Source: Xanthomonas sp. XNM01
GTDB lineage: Bacteria; Pseudomonadota; Gammaproteobacteria; Xanthomonadales; Xanthomonadaceae
Length of the DNA: 64,000 nucleotides
Direction: 5' to 3'
Assembly: GCF_014851915.1 (NCBI RefSeq)
Contig: NZ_JACVAP010000003.1
Coordinates: forward strand, 496,001 to 560,000
Shown here piece by piece: positions 34,008 to 42,741 of this stretch. Each line of letters opens with the position of its first letter. Within the stretch, counting starts at the first letter, position 1. Under the pieces are notes generated by a model. It worked only from the letters and a program-made list of their open reading frames with translations. It was not told the DNA's origin and made no database searches. Position numbers and translations under genes: made by a program.

Positions 34008-34235
34008 CCGCCGTGAAGCGAGCCGAGCATCGCAGGCCGGCAGGGGCGAAGAGCTGCCCTTGTCTGAGCGCAGCGGGTTTGGGCAGCGTCCCCTGCCGGC
34101 CGGGAAGCGCAGGGCACCGGGTCGGCACAGCCGGCCCGGCGAGTGGACCGGCTGTGCTTTCTTTTGGTTACTTTTCTTTGCACAGGCAAAGAAAAGTGAC
34201 TCGCTCCCCCCGCGGAAGCGGGAGAGCGAAAGCTC
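34008..34235 (+). repeat. structured repeat module M2
   Basis: Head-to-tail with M1 (gap 87 bases). Outer arms 34035-34046/34090-34101 (12 bp, perfect) and inner arms CTGCCC 34054-34059/GGGCAG 34081-34086 differ in sequence from M1 yet pair completely. The terminator-like hairpin with TTTCTTTT (34125-34165), the A/T-rich hairpin (34170-34197) and the GAAA-capped hairpin (to 34235) are kept almost unchanged. Confidence 0.85.
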
Positions 34236-34291
34236 TTGCCGTTGCTTCGGCATTCGCTGTTGTTCTGGCTTTCAACGTCAGAGCCACTGCT

Positions 34292-34327
34292 GAAGCAGAA
34301 GCCGAAGCAGAAGCAGAAGCAGAAGCA
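34292..34327 (+). repeat. six tandem GAAGCA hexamers
   Basis: Six units of GAAGCA (second unit GAAGCC) lie between the facing ends of modules M2 and M3. Frame-preserving hexamers of this kind also mark the other module borders. Confidence 0.9.
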
Positions 34328-34337
34328 TCAGGGCAAC

Positions 34338-34533
34338 AGCTTCCGCACTGTCGTGCGGGTTACTTTTGTCTTGGCAAAAGTAACCAAAACCGCAGGCGCC
34401 GACACTCGCCGATGCGTTGCATCGGTGCCCTGTGCTTCTCGGCGATCAGGGCACGGCGCCCAAACTCGCTCCGCTCAGACAAGGGCGCCTCTTCGGCCCT
34501 GATCACCTGCGATGCTCGGCTCGCTTTAAGGCG
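34338..34533 (-). repeat. structured repeat module M3 (inverted)
   Basis: The same element on the minus strand. Read in module sense, outer arms GGTGATCAGGGC/GCCCTGATCGCC (34496-34507 with 34441-34452) pair over 12 bp with one G-U wobble; inner arms are GCGCCC/GGGCGC. The A/T-rich hairpin here is GGTTACTTTTG...CAAAAGTAACC (34358-34385), followed in module sense by CCGCAC-GACA-GTGCGG. It faces M2 end to end across the hexamer run. Confidence 0.85.
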
Positions 34534-34558
34534 CAGAAGAGCGAACACCAAAAGCCGA

Positions 34559-34591
<33 letters not shown>

Positions 34592-34689
34592 GGAGCATCG
34601 CATTGCCATGACCGGCGCGCGATGGCCGACCACCGCTGGATGCGATCCATTCCCCCCACCTTCACCGCGCGCACGCAACAGGCACACCC

Positions 34690-36114
34690 ATGAACACTGC
34701 CTCCAAGCCCCTGCATCTCCACGAGGACCGTCTGTTCTCCTCCGATCCGGTCCAGCGCGCGATCGCGCGGCGGCTGTATGCGGAAGTCGCACGCCTGCCG
34801 ATCATCAGCCCGCACGGACATACCGACCCGGCCTGGTTCGCCGGCAACGCGCCGTTCGCCAATGCGACCGAGCTGCTGCTGGTACCGGACCACTACGTGT
34901 TCCGCATGCTCTACAGCCAGGGCGTTCCGCTGGATGCGCTGGGCATCCCGCGCAGCGATGGCGGCGGGAGACCGGTCGACCCGCGCGCGGCCTGGCGGGT
35001 GTTCGCGCAGCACTTCCACCTGTTCCGCGGCACGCCCTCGTCGATGTGGCTCAACCATGTCTTCCACGAGGTTTTCGGGTTGCGCACGCGACTGGATGCG
35101 GGCAGCGCCGACCACTACTACGACACCATCACCGGTGCGTTGCAGACCGACGCGTTCCGGCCGCGGGCGCTGTTCGAACGCTTCGACATCGAGGTGATCG
35201 CGACCACGGAAGGTCCGCTGGATCCGCTCACCCACCACCAGACCATCCGCGACAGCGGCTGGGGGGGCCGGGTCCTCACCGCCTACCGGCCCGACGAGGT
35301 CGTCGATCCCGAGCACGAAGTCTTCGGCACCGCACTGCAGCGCTTCGGCGAGATCACCGGCGAGGACGTGCACAGCTGGGACGGCTACCTGCGCGCGCAC
35401 CGCAACCGGCGCGCGTTCTTCGCCTCGCTGGGCGCGACCTCCACCGACCATGGCCACGAGTCCGCGCTGACCGCCAACCTGTCCGACGCCGAGGCGCGGG
35501 CGCTGTTCCAGACCATCCTGCGTGGCGACTTCACCCCGGCGCAGGCGGCGCTGTTCCGCGGCCAGGTGCTGACCGAGATGGCGGCGATGAGCCTGGACGA
35601 CGGGCTGGTGATGCAGCTGCATCCGGGCTGCTACCGCAACCACAACCCGCTGCTGTTCGCCCGCCATGGCCGCAACGTCGGCGCCGACCTGCCGCTGGTC
35701 ACCGAGTACGTGCATGCGCTGAAGCCGCTGCTGGACCGTTTCGGCAACGAGCGCGACTTCCGCCTGATCCTGTTCACCCTGGACGAGAGCACCTACGCGC
35801 GCGAGCTGGGGCCGATGGCCGGCCACTACCCCAGCCTGTTCCTGGGCCCGGCCTGGTGGTTCCACGACGCGCCCGAGGGCATGTGGCGGTTCCGCGAGCA
35901 GACCCTGTCCACGGCAGGCTTCTACAACACGGTCGGCTTCAACGACGATACCCGGGCCTTCCTGTCGATTCCCGCCCGCCACGATGTCGCGCGCCGCATC
36001 GACTGCGCGGTGCTGGCCAAGCTGGTGGCCGAGCACCGGATCGAGGAGGACGAGGCCGCCGAGGTCGTCGTCGACCTCGCCTATCGCCTGCCCAAGGCGG
36101 CCTACCGGCTGTGA
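34690..36114 (+). CDS. uxaC: glucuronate isomerase
   Basis: A 474-residue cytosolic enzyme of the UxaC family, normal length. Family features include the metal-binding LPIISPHGHTDP (about 36-47), FEVIATTEGP-like IEVIATTEGPLDPLTHHQTI, TSTDHGHES (about 255) and the C-terminal STAGFYNTVGFNDDTRAF. It converts D-glucuronate to D-fructuronate, the first step of hexuronate catabolism. The start follows the repeat array with only a weak ribosome site (CAGG). Its GTGA stop region overlaps the GH2 start, showing a coupled uxaC-GH2-GH10 operon. Confidence 0.96.
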   Translation: MNTASKPLHLHEDRLFSSDPVQRAIARRLYAEVARLPIISPHGHTDPAWFAGNAPFANATELLLVPDHYVFRMLYSQGVPLDALGIPRSDGGGRPVDPRAAWRVFAQHFHLFRGTPSSMWLNHVFHEVFGLRTRLDAGSADHYYDTITGALQTDAFRPRALFERFDIEVIATTEGPLDPLTHHQTIRDSGWGGRVLTAYRPDEVVDPEHEVFGTALQRFGEITGEDVHSWDGYLRAHRNRRAFFASLGATSTDHGHESALTANLSDAEARALFQTILRGDFTPAQAALFRGQVLTEMAAMSLDDGLVMQLHPGCYRNHNPLLFARHGRNVGADLPLVTEYVHALKPLLDRFGNERDFRLILFTLDESTYARELGPMAGHYPSLFLGPAWWFHDAPEGMWRFREQTLSTAGFYNTVGFNDDTRAFLSIPARHDVARRIDCAVLAKLVAEHRIEEDEAAEVVVDLAYRLPKAAYRL

Positions 36115-38900
36115 CCGGGCCAGCCGCGACCGGGCCGGGCGCCGCGCTGGAGACCGCGCGCCGGCGATGGACCGGCCGCTGGCTGCTGGCCGGCGTGCTG
36201 CTTGCGGGCGTCGCCGCCTGCAGCACCGGCCGCGCCGGCACCGATCCGGGCACCCCGCCACGCGAGCGCGTGCTGCTCGATACCGGCTGGCGTTTCCACC
36301 AGGGCGAGCCGGAAGGGCTGGCCCCGCTGGACTACGACGTGCGTCCGGAGAGCGGCGGCCATGTCGATGGCAAGGATGCCGACGCACGCCCGACCGAAGC
36401 GGCGCGGCTCGACGCCGGCGAACGGCAGCTGCTCAAACCGTGGATCCTGCCCAGCGGCAACGCCTTCATCGCCGATCCTTCACGCCGCCCCACCCGCCCC
36501 GACGGCGATCCCGGCAGCGACCACCCCTTCGTGCAGGCCGGGTTCGACGACAGCGGCTGGCAGGCCGTCGAGGTGCCGCACGACTGGGCCATCGCCGGCC
36601 CCTTCATCGTCGACGGCCCGTACGGCGGCATGGGCCGGCTGCCCAGCTGGGGCGTCGGCTGGTACCGGCGCACGCTGGACATCGACGCGTCCGACCTCGG
36701 CCAGCCGCATTACCTCGACATCGACGGTGCGATGTCCTACAGCGCGGTCTGGCTCAACGGCCGCCTGGTCGGCGGCTGGCCGTACGGCTACAACAGCTGG
36801 CGGCTGGACCTCAGCCCGTACCTGGTCGAAGGCCGCAACCAGCTGGCGATCCGCCTGGACAACCCGCCCGAGTCGGCACGCTGGTACCCGGGCGGCGGTA
36901 TGTACCGCAACGTCTGGCTGACCCGCACCGGCCCCGTGCACGTCGCTCACTGGGGCACCTTCGTGACCACGCCGGAGGTCTCGGCCGAACACGCCACCGT
37001 GCAGTTGGCGGTGCGCGTGGACAACACCGGCGATGCGCCGGTCGAGGTGCAGGTCGCCACCACGATCCATGCGCTGGATGCGCGCGGGCGCCCGGACGGC
37101 GGCGCCATCGCCCGCATCGCGCCGGCCACGCTGCGGATCGAGGCGAACGCCAGCGCCAGCAGCATCGGCAGCGTCGCCATCGCCAACCCGCGGCTGTGGG
37201 GCCCGCCGCCGACCCAGACCCCGCACCGCCATGTCGCGGTGACCACGGTCCGCCGCGACGGCAAGGTGATCGACCGCTACGAGACCACGTTCGGCATCCG
37301 CAGCCTGCGCTTCGCCGGCGACGGCCTGTACGTCAACGGCGAGCGCATCGTCATCCAGGGCGTCAACAACCACCACGACCTCGGCGCGCTGGGGGCGGCG
37401 TTCAACCGGCGTGCGGCCGAGCGGCAGCTCGAGATCCTGCGCGAGATGGGCGCCAACGCGATCCGCATGGCGCACAACCCGCCCGATCCGCAGCTGCTGG
37501 AACTGACCGACCGGATGGGCTTCCTGGTGGTCGACGAGGTGTTCGATTCCTGGGAACGGAAGAAGACGCCGCTCGATTTCCACCTGGTCTTCCCCGACTG
37601 GCACGAGCAGGACCTGCGCGCGATGCTGCGCCGCGACCGCAATCATCCGTCGGTGGTGCTGTGGAGCGTCGGCAACGAGGTCGGCGAGCAGTACACCGGT
37701 GCCGAAGGCGCGGCGATCGGCCGGCGCCTGCACGCCATCGTCCGCGAGGAAGACCCGACCCGACCGACCACCGCTTCGATGAACTGGGCCAAGCCGGACA
37801 TGCCGTTCGGCGCGGTGTTCGACGTGGTCAACCTGAACTACCAGGGCGAGGGCATCCGCCAGGATCCGGTGTTCGACGGGACCGACCGGATCCGCACGCC
37901 GCCGCTGTACCCGGCCTTCCATGCCGCGTTTCCGGACAAGGCGATCATGGGCAGCGAAACCGCGTCGGCGGTCAGCAGCCGCGGCGTCTACCTGTTCCCG
38001 GTGACGGCCAAGACCAGCGCACCGGTGCGCGCCGGCAGCGGCGACGACGAGGCCATCGCCCAGGTCAGCGCCTACGAGCTGTACGCGGTGGATTTCGGCT
38101 CCAGCGCCGACACCGTGTTCGCCGCGCAGGACCGCAACCCGTTCGTCGCCGGCGAGTTCGTCTGGACCGGCTTCGACTATCTGGGCGAGCCGACCCCGTA
38201 CTACAGCGCGCGCAGTTCCTACACCGGCATCGTCGACCTGGCCGGCTTCCCCAAGGACCGCTACTGGCTGTACCAGGCGCGCTGGCGCCCGGACCTGGCG
38301 ATGGCCCACATCCTGCCGCACTGGACCTGGCCCGGCCGCGAGGGCCAGGTCACGCCGGTGCACGTGTTCACCAGCGGCGACGAGGCCGAACTGTTCGTCA
38401 ACGGCGTGTCCCAGGGCCGGAAGAAGAAGGCGCCGTTCGAGTACCGGCTGCGCTGGGACGAGGTGGTCTACCAGCCCGGCAGCGTGCGCGTGCAGGCCTG
38501 GCGCGACGGAACGCCGTGGGCGCAGGCCGAGGTCCACACCACCGGCGCGGCCACCGAGCTGGCGCTCGAGGTGGACCGCGACCGCATCGCCGGCGACGGC
38601 CGCGACCTGGCCTACGTCACCGTGCGCGTGCGCGACGCCGAAGGCCGCGCGGTGCCGACCGCCACCATGCCGGTGCGCTTCCGCATCGATGGCCCGGGCG
38701 AGATCGTCGCCACCGACAACGGCGACCCGACCGACATGGTCGCCTTCCCCTCGCACGAACGCCGCCTGTTCAGCGGCCTGGCCCTGGCCATCGTGCGTGG
38801 CCTTCCCGGCAGGACAGGCACCATCACCGTCCATGCCGACAGCGACGGCCTGCGGGCCGCCAGCACCACTCTCACGCTCCAGCAGGAAACCGCCCCATGA
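36111..38900 (+). CDS. GH2 family lipoprotein glycosidase (Gly2A-like)
   Basis: A 929-residue enzyme starting with GTG that overlaps the uxaC stop. A lipoprotein signal (WLLAGVLLAGVAAC, Cys37) anchors it to a membrane. The GH2 sugar-binding, immunoglobulin-like and TIM-barrel domains follow, with acid/base Glu523 in WSVGNEVGEQY and nucleophile Glu616 in IMGSETAS, then two further beta-sandwich domains to the C-terminus (about 690-929, DUF4982-like HVFTSGDEAELFVNG and an Ig-like end). An insertion of about 60 residues before the first domain (HVDGKDADARP region) is notable. GH2 genes of this type (gly2A) sit in Xanthomonas xylan loci; beta-galactosidase, beta-glucuronidase or exo-xylosidic activity are all possible. 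Confidence 0.93.
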   Translation: MTGPAATGPGAALETARRRWTGRWLLAGVLLAGVAACSTGRAGTDPGTPPRERVLLDTGWRFHQGEPEGLAPLDYDVRPESGGHVDGKDADARPTEAARLDAGERQLLKPWILPSGNAFIADPSRRPTRPDGDPGSDHPFVQAGFDDSGWQAVEVPHDWAIAGPFIVDGPYGGMGRLPSWGVGWYRRTLDIDASDLGQPHYLDIDGAMSYSAVWLNGRLVGGWPYGYNSWRLDLSPYLVEGRNQLAIRLDNPPESARWYPGGGMYRNVWLTRTGPVHVAHWGTFVTTPEVSAEHATVQLAVRVDNTGDAPVEVQVATTIHALDARGRPDGGAIARIAPATLRIEANASASSIGSVAIANPRLWGPPPTQTPHRHVAVTTVRRDGKVIDRYETTFGIRSLRFAGDGLYVNGERIVIQGVNNHHDLGALGAAFNRRAAERQLEILREMGANAIRMAHNPPDPQLLELTDRMGFLVVDEVFDSWERKKTPLDFHLVFPDWHEQDLRAMLRRDRNHPSVVLWSVGNEVGEQYTGAEGAAIGRRLHAIVREEDPTRPTTASMNWAKPDMPFGAVFDVVNLNYQGEGIRQDPVFDGTDRIRTPPLYPAFHAAFPDKAIMGSETASAVSSRGVYLFPVTAKTSAPVRAGSGDDEAIAQVSAYELYAVDFGSSADTVFAAQDRNPFVAGEFVWTGFDYLGEPTPYYSARSSYTGIVDLAGFPKDRYWLYQARWRPDLAMAHILPHWTWPGREGQVTPVHVFTSGDEAELFVNGVSQGRKKKAPFEYRLRWDEVVYQPGSVRVQAWRDGTPWAQAEVHTTGAATELALEVDRDRIAGDGRDLAYVTVRVRDAEGRAVPTATMPVRFRIDGPGEIVATDNGDPTDMVAFPSHERRLFSGLALAIVRGLPGRTGTITVHADSDGLRAASTTLTLQQETAP

Positions 38901-40069
38901 ACCAGCGCCGCTGTCGTTCCCTCGTCCGTCCCGCCGCCCTGCTGCTCGCCGTCGCGGCCAGCCTGGCGCTGCCCGCCTTCGCCGCCGACACGGCGCCGGC
39001 CACGCTGAAGGACGCCTACGCGGAGTCCTTCCTGCTCGGCACCGCGGTCAACGACGACATCGTCGCCGGCCGCGACACGCGCGCGCAGACGCTGGTGCCA
39101 CGCCACTTCAACGCGCTCACCGCCGAGAACGTGATGAAGGTGGAGGAACTGCATCCCACCCCGGACAGCTGGAACTTCGGCCCGGCCGATGCGTTCGTCG
39201 CCTTCGGCCAGAAGCACGACATGTTCCTGATCGGGCACACCCTGGTCTGGCACAACCAGACCCCGGCGTGGTTCTTCCAGGACGCCGCCGGCAATGCGCT
39301 CGACAAGGACGCGCTGGCCGAACGGCTGCGCGCCTACATCGAGGTGGTCGCCGGCCGCTACGCCGGCAAGGTCCAGGCCTGGGACGTGGTCAACGAGCAG
39401 ATCGGCGAGGACGGCACGTACCGCGATACCACCTGGGTGCGCGGCATCGGCGACGGCGACGAGCTGATGCGGCTGGCCTTCACCTACGCCAGCCGCTACG
39501 CGCCGGACACCGAGCTGTACTACAACGATTTCAACACCTGGCGCCCGGAGAAGCGCGACGGCATCGTGCGCATGGTCAAGCAGCTGCAGGCCGCCGGCGT
39601 GCGCATCGACGGCATCGGCATGCAGGGCCACTGGGGCCTGGACTACCCGGCCATCGCCGACATCGAGGCGGCGATCGACGCCTACGCCGCGCTCGGGGTC
39701 AAGGTGATGATCACCGAGCTGGACATCGACGTGCTTCCGTTGACGAAGGAAGGCCAGATCATCGGCCAGGGCATGACCCATCCGCAGTTCCAGCTGCCGG
39801 AGTTCAAGCGCTTCCTCGACCCGTACCGCGCCGGCCTGCCGGCCGACGTGCAGCAGCGCCTGGCCGACCGCTACGCCGAGCTGTTCGCGCTGTTCCACCG
39901 CAAGCGCGACGTGATCTCGCGGGTCAGCGTGTGGGGCGTGCACGACACGATGTCGTGGAAGAACGACTACCCGATCCCGGGCCGCATCAACTATCCCTTG
40001 CTGTTCGACCGCCAGTACCAGCCCAAGCCGGCGCTGGACGCGGTGCTGCGGGTGCCGGCGCAGCGCTGA
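38897..40069 (+). CDS. GH10 endo-1,4-beta-xylanase (second copy)
   Basis: A 390-residue exported enzyme: signal peptide (to about residue 31, LALPAFAAD) and one GH10 barrel. Catalytic Glu167 lies in VVNEQIGED and Glu274 in MITELDIDVLP; FNALTAENVMKVEELHP and LIGHTLVWHNQTPAWFF line the active site. It is a classical full-length GH10 like Xanthomonas xyn10A/C and probably makes the oligosaccharides taken up by the TonB receptor. It overlaps the GH2 stop by 4 bases and ends the operon. No carbohydrate-binding module is fused. Confidence 0.96.
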   Translation: MNQRRCRSLVRPAALLLAVAASLALPAFAADTAPATLKDAYAESFLLGTAVNDDIVAGRDTRAQTLVPRHFNALTAENVMKVEELHPTPDSWNFGPADAFVAFGQKHDMFLIGHTLVWHNQTPAWFFQDAAGNALDKDALAERLRAYIEVVAGRYAGKVQAWDVVNEQIGEDGTYRDTTWVRGIGDGDELMRLAFTYASRYAPDTELYYNDFNTWRPEKRDGIVRMVKQLQAAGVRIDGIGMQGHWGLDYPAIADIEAAIDAYAALGVKVMITELDIDVLPLTKEGQIIGQGMTHPQFQLPEFKRFLDPYRAGLPADVQQRLADRYAELFALFHRKRDVISRVSVWGVHDTMSWKNDYPIPGRINYPLLFDRQYQPKPALDAVLRVPAQR

Positions 40070-40458
40070 GCCCGCCGTCGCCGGCCGTGCGGCCCGGCGG
40101 ACGCGCGCGCGTCGGGACATGCGGACAGGGGCGCTGCGCATGTGCCGATGCGATGCGGCCCCTTCCGCGGTACGTGGCGCGGTCGCAGGCTGGCACGCCG
40201 CCCGCTCCAGCGCGGACGGTCCAGCGCCCGCACCACGCGTGCGTGCACGTCGGCCCCGGCGACCCGCCCACATCGCTCTCTCCATGGAACGTGACCCGGC
40301 ACGCCGGGACAGGAGGCCGGGGCGGACGACCTTCCCTGCACCGGCGGCGGACGTGTGGCCCACGGACGGAGGGATGCAGGCCGGTCCCTGCGGCCGCTGG
40401 ACCGCGGCAGGCGCGTGCCGGTTGCGCCATCGCGCAGCCGCTGCGCGTCCACGCCCTG
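40070..40458. other. 389-base intergenic stretch without recognised genes
   Basis: It lies between the end of the xylanase gene and the convergent small-protein gene. It contains a 14-base palindrome GACGCGCGCGCGTC at 40100-40113 and GC-rich dyads just after the xylanase stop that could end transcription. Frames crossing it show no family resemblance. Confidence 0.6.
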
Positions 40459-40683
40459 TCAGAAGTCGCGCGCCTGCAGCATTTCCGAGGACAGCGCCTC
40501 GAGCAGGAAATCGACCACCTCGCCGCCACGTCCGTGCCCGACCAGCTCGCGTGCGGTCAGGCCACCGAGCCGGTCGATCGCGTCGTCGTCGTACCAGGCG
40601 CTCACCGCCTGCGCCTGCGGGACCAGCCAGCTGGCGATCCGGAAGATCGTCTCCTCCTGCACCGTCGTGTCGCTGCTGCTCAT
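40459..40683 (-). CDS. small acidic protein coupled to sensor kinase (possible MbcA/ParS-like C-terminal fold)
   Basis: A 74-residue soluble acidic protein (EETIFRIASWLVPQAQAVSA, then LGGLTARELVGHGRGGEVVD and FLLEALSSEM). Its start overlaps the kinase stop by 4 bases, so it is made together with the two-component system. The LGGLTARELVxxGRGxEVVDFL part resembles the C-terminal toxin-binding domain of DUF2384/MbcA antitoxins, but no toxin gene is adjacent and the resemblance is weak. A role as accessory or connector for the kinase is equally possible. I do not assign a function. Confidence 0.65.
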   Translation of the reverse strand: MSSSDTTVQEETIFRIASWLVPQAQAVSAWYDDDAIDRLGGLTARELVGHGRGGEVVDFLLEALSSEMLQARDF

Positions 40684-42050
40684 CGCCGGGGTCCTCCTTC
40701 GCGGCCGGTGTCGGGGATATCCACGACGAAACGCGTGCCGGGACCGGCATGCGTCTGGTCCAGTTCGACCTGCCAGCCATGGGCCAGGCAGATCTCGCGG
40801 CAGATCGCCAGGCCGAGGCCGGCGCCGCCGCCCCTGCCATCGGCGCCGCGGTTGAAACGCTGGAACAGCCGCGCGCGCCGGGCCTCGTCGATGCCCGGGC
40901 CCGCATCGACGACGGCGAAACCGGCCGGGGAGACGCACAGCAGCACCTCGCTGCCCGCCGGCGCGTGGTGCACCGCGTTCTCCAGCAGGTTCTTGAGCAG
41001 CATGAACAGCGCGCCGCTGTCGGCCTCGAGCGTGCGCTCGGCGCCCTGGGCCTCCACCCGCAGACGTACGCCGCGCCGGGCCGCCAGCCGCGCCAGGTAG
41101 TCGACCGCATCGAATGCCGCCGCCTGCATCGGCACCGGGCCAAAGCGGTAATTGTGGTCCTCGCTGGCCTCGGCCAGGTGCAGCAGCTGGTTGACCTGGC
41201 GCGCCATCAGCGCGGTGTCGCGCAGCAGGACCTCGCGATCCGCCGCGCCGCCCAGTTCGATCTCGCCGCGCAGCAGCGCCAGCGGCGTCTTCAGTTCGTG
41301 CGCGGCGGTGGCCAGGAATTCCTGCTGCACGCGGTAGCCCTGCTCCAGCCGATCCAGCGCGTTGTTGAAGGCTTCGATCAGCGGTACCAGTTCGGTCGGC
41401 AGGCCCTCGACCTGCAGCCGCGTGGACAGATGCCGCGGGCCGATCCTGGCGGCCTGCTGCGAGGCCTCGCGCAGCGGCCGCAGCGAGCGCCGCACGATCA
41501 GGAATACCACCAGCGCGAACACCGCCAGCGCCATCAGCGCGGTGCGCGCGCCGCCGCGCGCATAGAGCTTGCCGGCGAATTCGTCCATCGCCATGACCAG
41601 GCGCTCGCTGCGCGCCACGCTGATCGTGTAGGTGCCGCCACCGCGCTCGACGGTGCGCCGCAGTGCATGCAGCACGATCGGCTGGCCGCGGTTGACGACC
41701 TCGAACCGGTCCGCGTCCGGCGCCAGCCGTTCCAGCGCCTCCAGCGCCGGGCCGTGGTCGCTGCGCGCCACCACCGCGCCCTGCGCGTCCACCACCAGGA
41801 ATGCCGCGTCGTTGGGCATCGCGTCGTACATGCTGGTCTCCAGCGGTTTGAGCCACACCGTGGCCGTGCCGGAGGCGTCCACGCGCAGGCCATGGGAGAG
41901 GTCCTTGAGCGCATCGGCCAGCTCGGTGCACAGCATCGTCTCCAGCGAAGGCCGCCAGGTGCGCAGCACGACGATGGCCACCACCGTGGCCGCCAGCACG
42001 CCGACGAAGGCCGCCAGCATCAGCCGGCCGGCGAGGCTACGCGGCCGCAT
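40680..42050 (-). CDS. sensor histidine kinase of MipA-linked two-component system
   Basis: A 456-residue kinase: two membrane helices (about 11-29 and 168-187) around a ~135-residue periplasmic sensor, HAMP-like linker (RRSLRPLREASQQAARIG), phospho-acceptor H251 in FLATAAHELKTPLALL, N-box LLKNLLENAVHHAP, G1 VVDAGPGID and G2 GAGLGLAICREI. It phosphorylates the regulator encoded before it. Its start at 42050 overlaps the regulator's stop by 14 bases. The signal is unknown. Confidence 0.94.
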   Translation of the reverse strand: MRPRSLAGRLMLAAFVGVLAATVVAIVVLRTWRPSLETMLCTELADALKDLSHGLRVDASGTATVWLKPLETSMYDAMPNDAAFLVVDAQGAVVARSDHGPALEALERLAPDADRFEVVNRGQPIVLHALRRTVERGGGTYTISVARSERLVMAMDEFAGKLYARGGARTALMALAVFALVVFLIVRRSLRPLREASQQAARIGPRHLSTRLQVEGLPTELVPLIEAFNNALDRLEQGYRVQQEFLATAAHELKTPLALLRGEIELGGAADREVLLRDTALMARQVNQLLHLAEASEDHNYRFGPVPMQAAAFDAVDYLARLAARRGVRLRVEAQGAERTLEADSGALFMLLKNLLENAVHHAPAGSEVLLCVSPAGFAVVDAGPGIDEARRARLFQRFNRGADGRGGGAGLGLAICREICLAHGWQVELDQTHAGPGTRFVVDIPDTGREGGPRR

Positions 42051-42723
42051 CGATGCCCCTCGCCGCGAAGCCGTGGCCGCGCACGTTGACCAGTTCGATG
42101 CCGGCGTCAACTGCCGCCAGCTTGCGTCGCAGCCGGTGCAGGGCCACGTCCAGCGCGTTCGGCGTCACCGCGGTGCCCAGGCCCCAGGCGGCCGATTCCA
42201 GCGCGGTGCGCCGCACCGTGCCGCCCTGCGCCTGCAGCAGGCAGACCAGGATCTGCAGCTCGGCCGGGGCCAGGGTGATGGTGTCCTCGCCGCAGACCAT
42301 GCAGCCGGCATCGGGCACCACGCGCACGCCCAGGTACTCGACCTGCAGCGTGCGCACCAGCGCCGGCCGCCGCATCAGCGCGCGCACCCGGGCGACCAGT
42401 TCCTCCATCTCGAAGGGCTTGGCCAGGTAGTCGTCGGCGCCGGCCTCGAGCCCGTCCACGCGGTCGCGCAGCGCATCGCGCGCGGTCAGCATCAGGCAGG
42501 GGATGCGGCTGCCGGCCGTACGCAGCCGCCGGACCAGATCCAGCCCGTCGCCGTCGGGCAGGCCGCGATCGACCACCAGCGCCGCGTACGGCTCGCGTTC
42601 GAGCGCGGCCCAGGCGTGCTCGGCGCGCGCGAACGCGTCCACCGCGATGCCGGCCGCCGCCAGCCCACGCTGGATCAGCGACACCAGGCGCTCGTGGTCC
42701 TCGACCAGGGCGATGCGATGCAT
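42037..42723 (-). CDS. OmpR-family response regulator
   Basis: A 228-residue regulator with receiver residues E8-D9, phospho-acceptor D52 in VVDRGLPDGDG, T80 and K102 in LAKPFEM, and a C-terminal winged helix (about 130-225) including VRRTALESAAWG and NALDVALHRLRRKL. It is paired with the kinase at 40680. The mipA gene lies 18 bases upstream, so the regulator probably controls an envelope operon of which mipA is the first gene. Confidence 0.95.
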   Translation of the reverse strand: MHRIALVEDHERLVSLIQRGLAAAGIAVDAFARAEHAWAALEREPYAALVVDRGLPDGDGLDLVRRLRTAGSRIPCLMLTARDALRDRVDGLEAGADDYLAKPFEMEELVARVRALMRRPALVRTLQVEYLGVRVVPDAGCMVCGEDTITLAPAELQILVCLLQAQGGTVRRTALESAAWGLGTAVTPNALDVALHRLRRKLAAVDAGIELVNVRGHGFAARGIDAAA

Positions 42724-42741
42724 GGGGCCGGACGCTGCCGG

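Noticed and set aside
33581-34503. Several short frames within the repeat modules (for example ones containing SLHKQRKVTRS)
   Set aside because: They recur in every module because the DNA recurs, cross hairpin arms that change by covariation, have no ribosome sites and differ in frame between copies.
33690-34533. CRISPR array
   Set aside because: Repeats are about 200-230 bases, in both orientations, with no regular short repeats and unique spacers, and there are no cas genes.
40459-40683. Toxin-antitoxin module
   Set aside because: The resemblance to an antitoxin C-terminal domain is weak and no toxin-like gene is adjacent.
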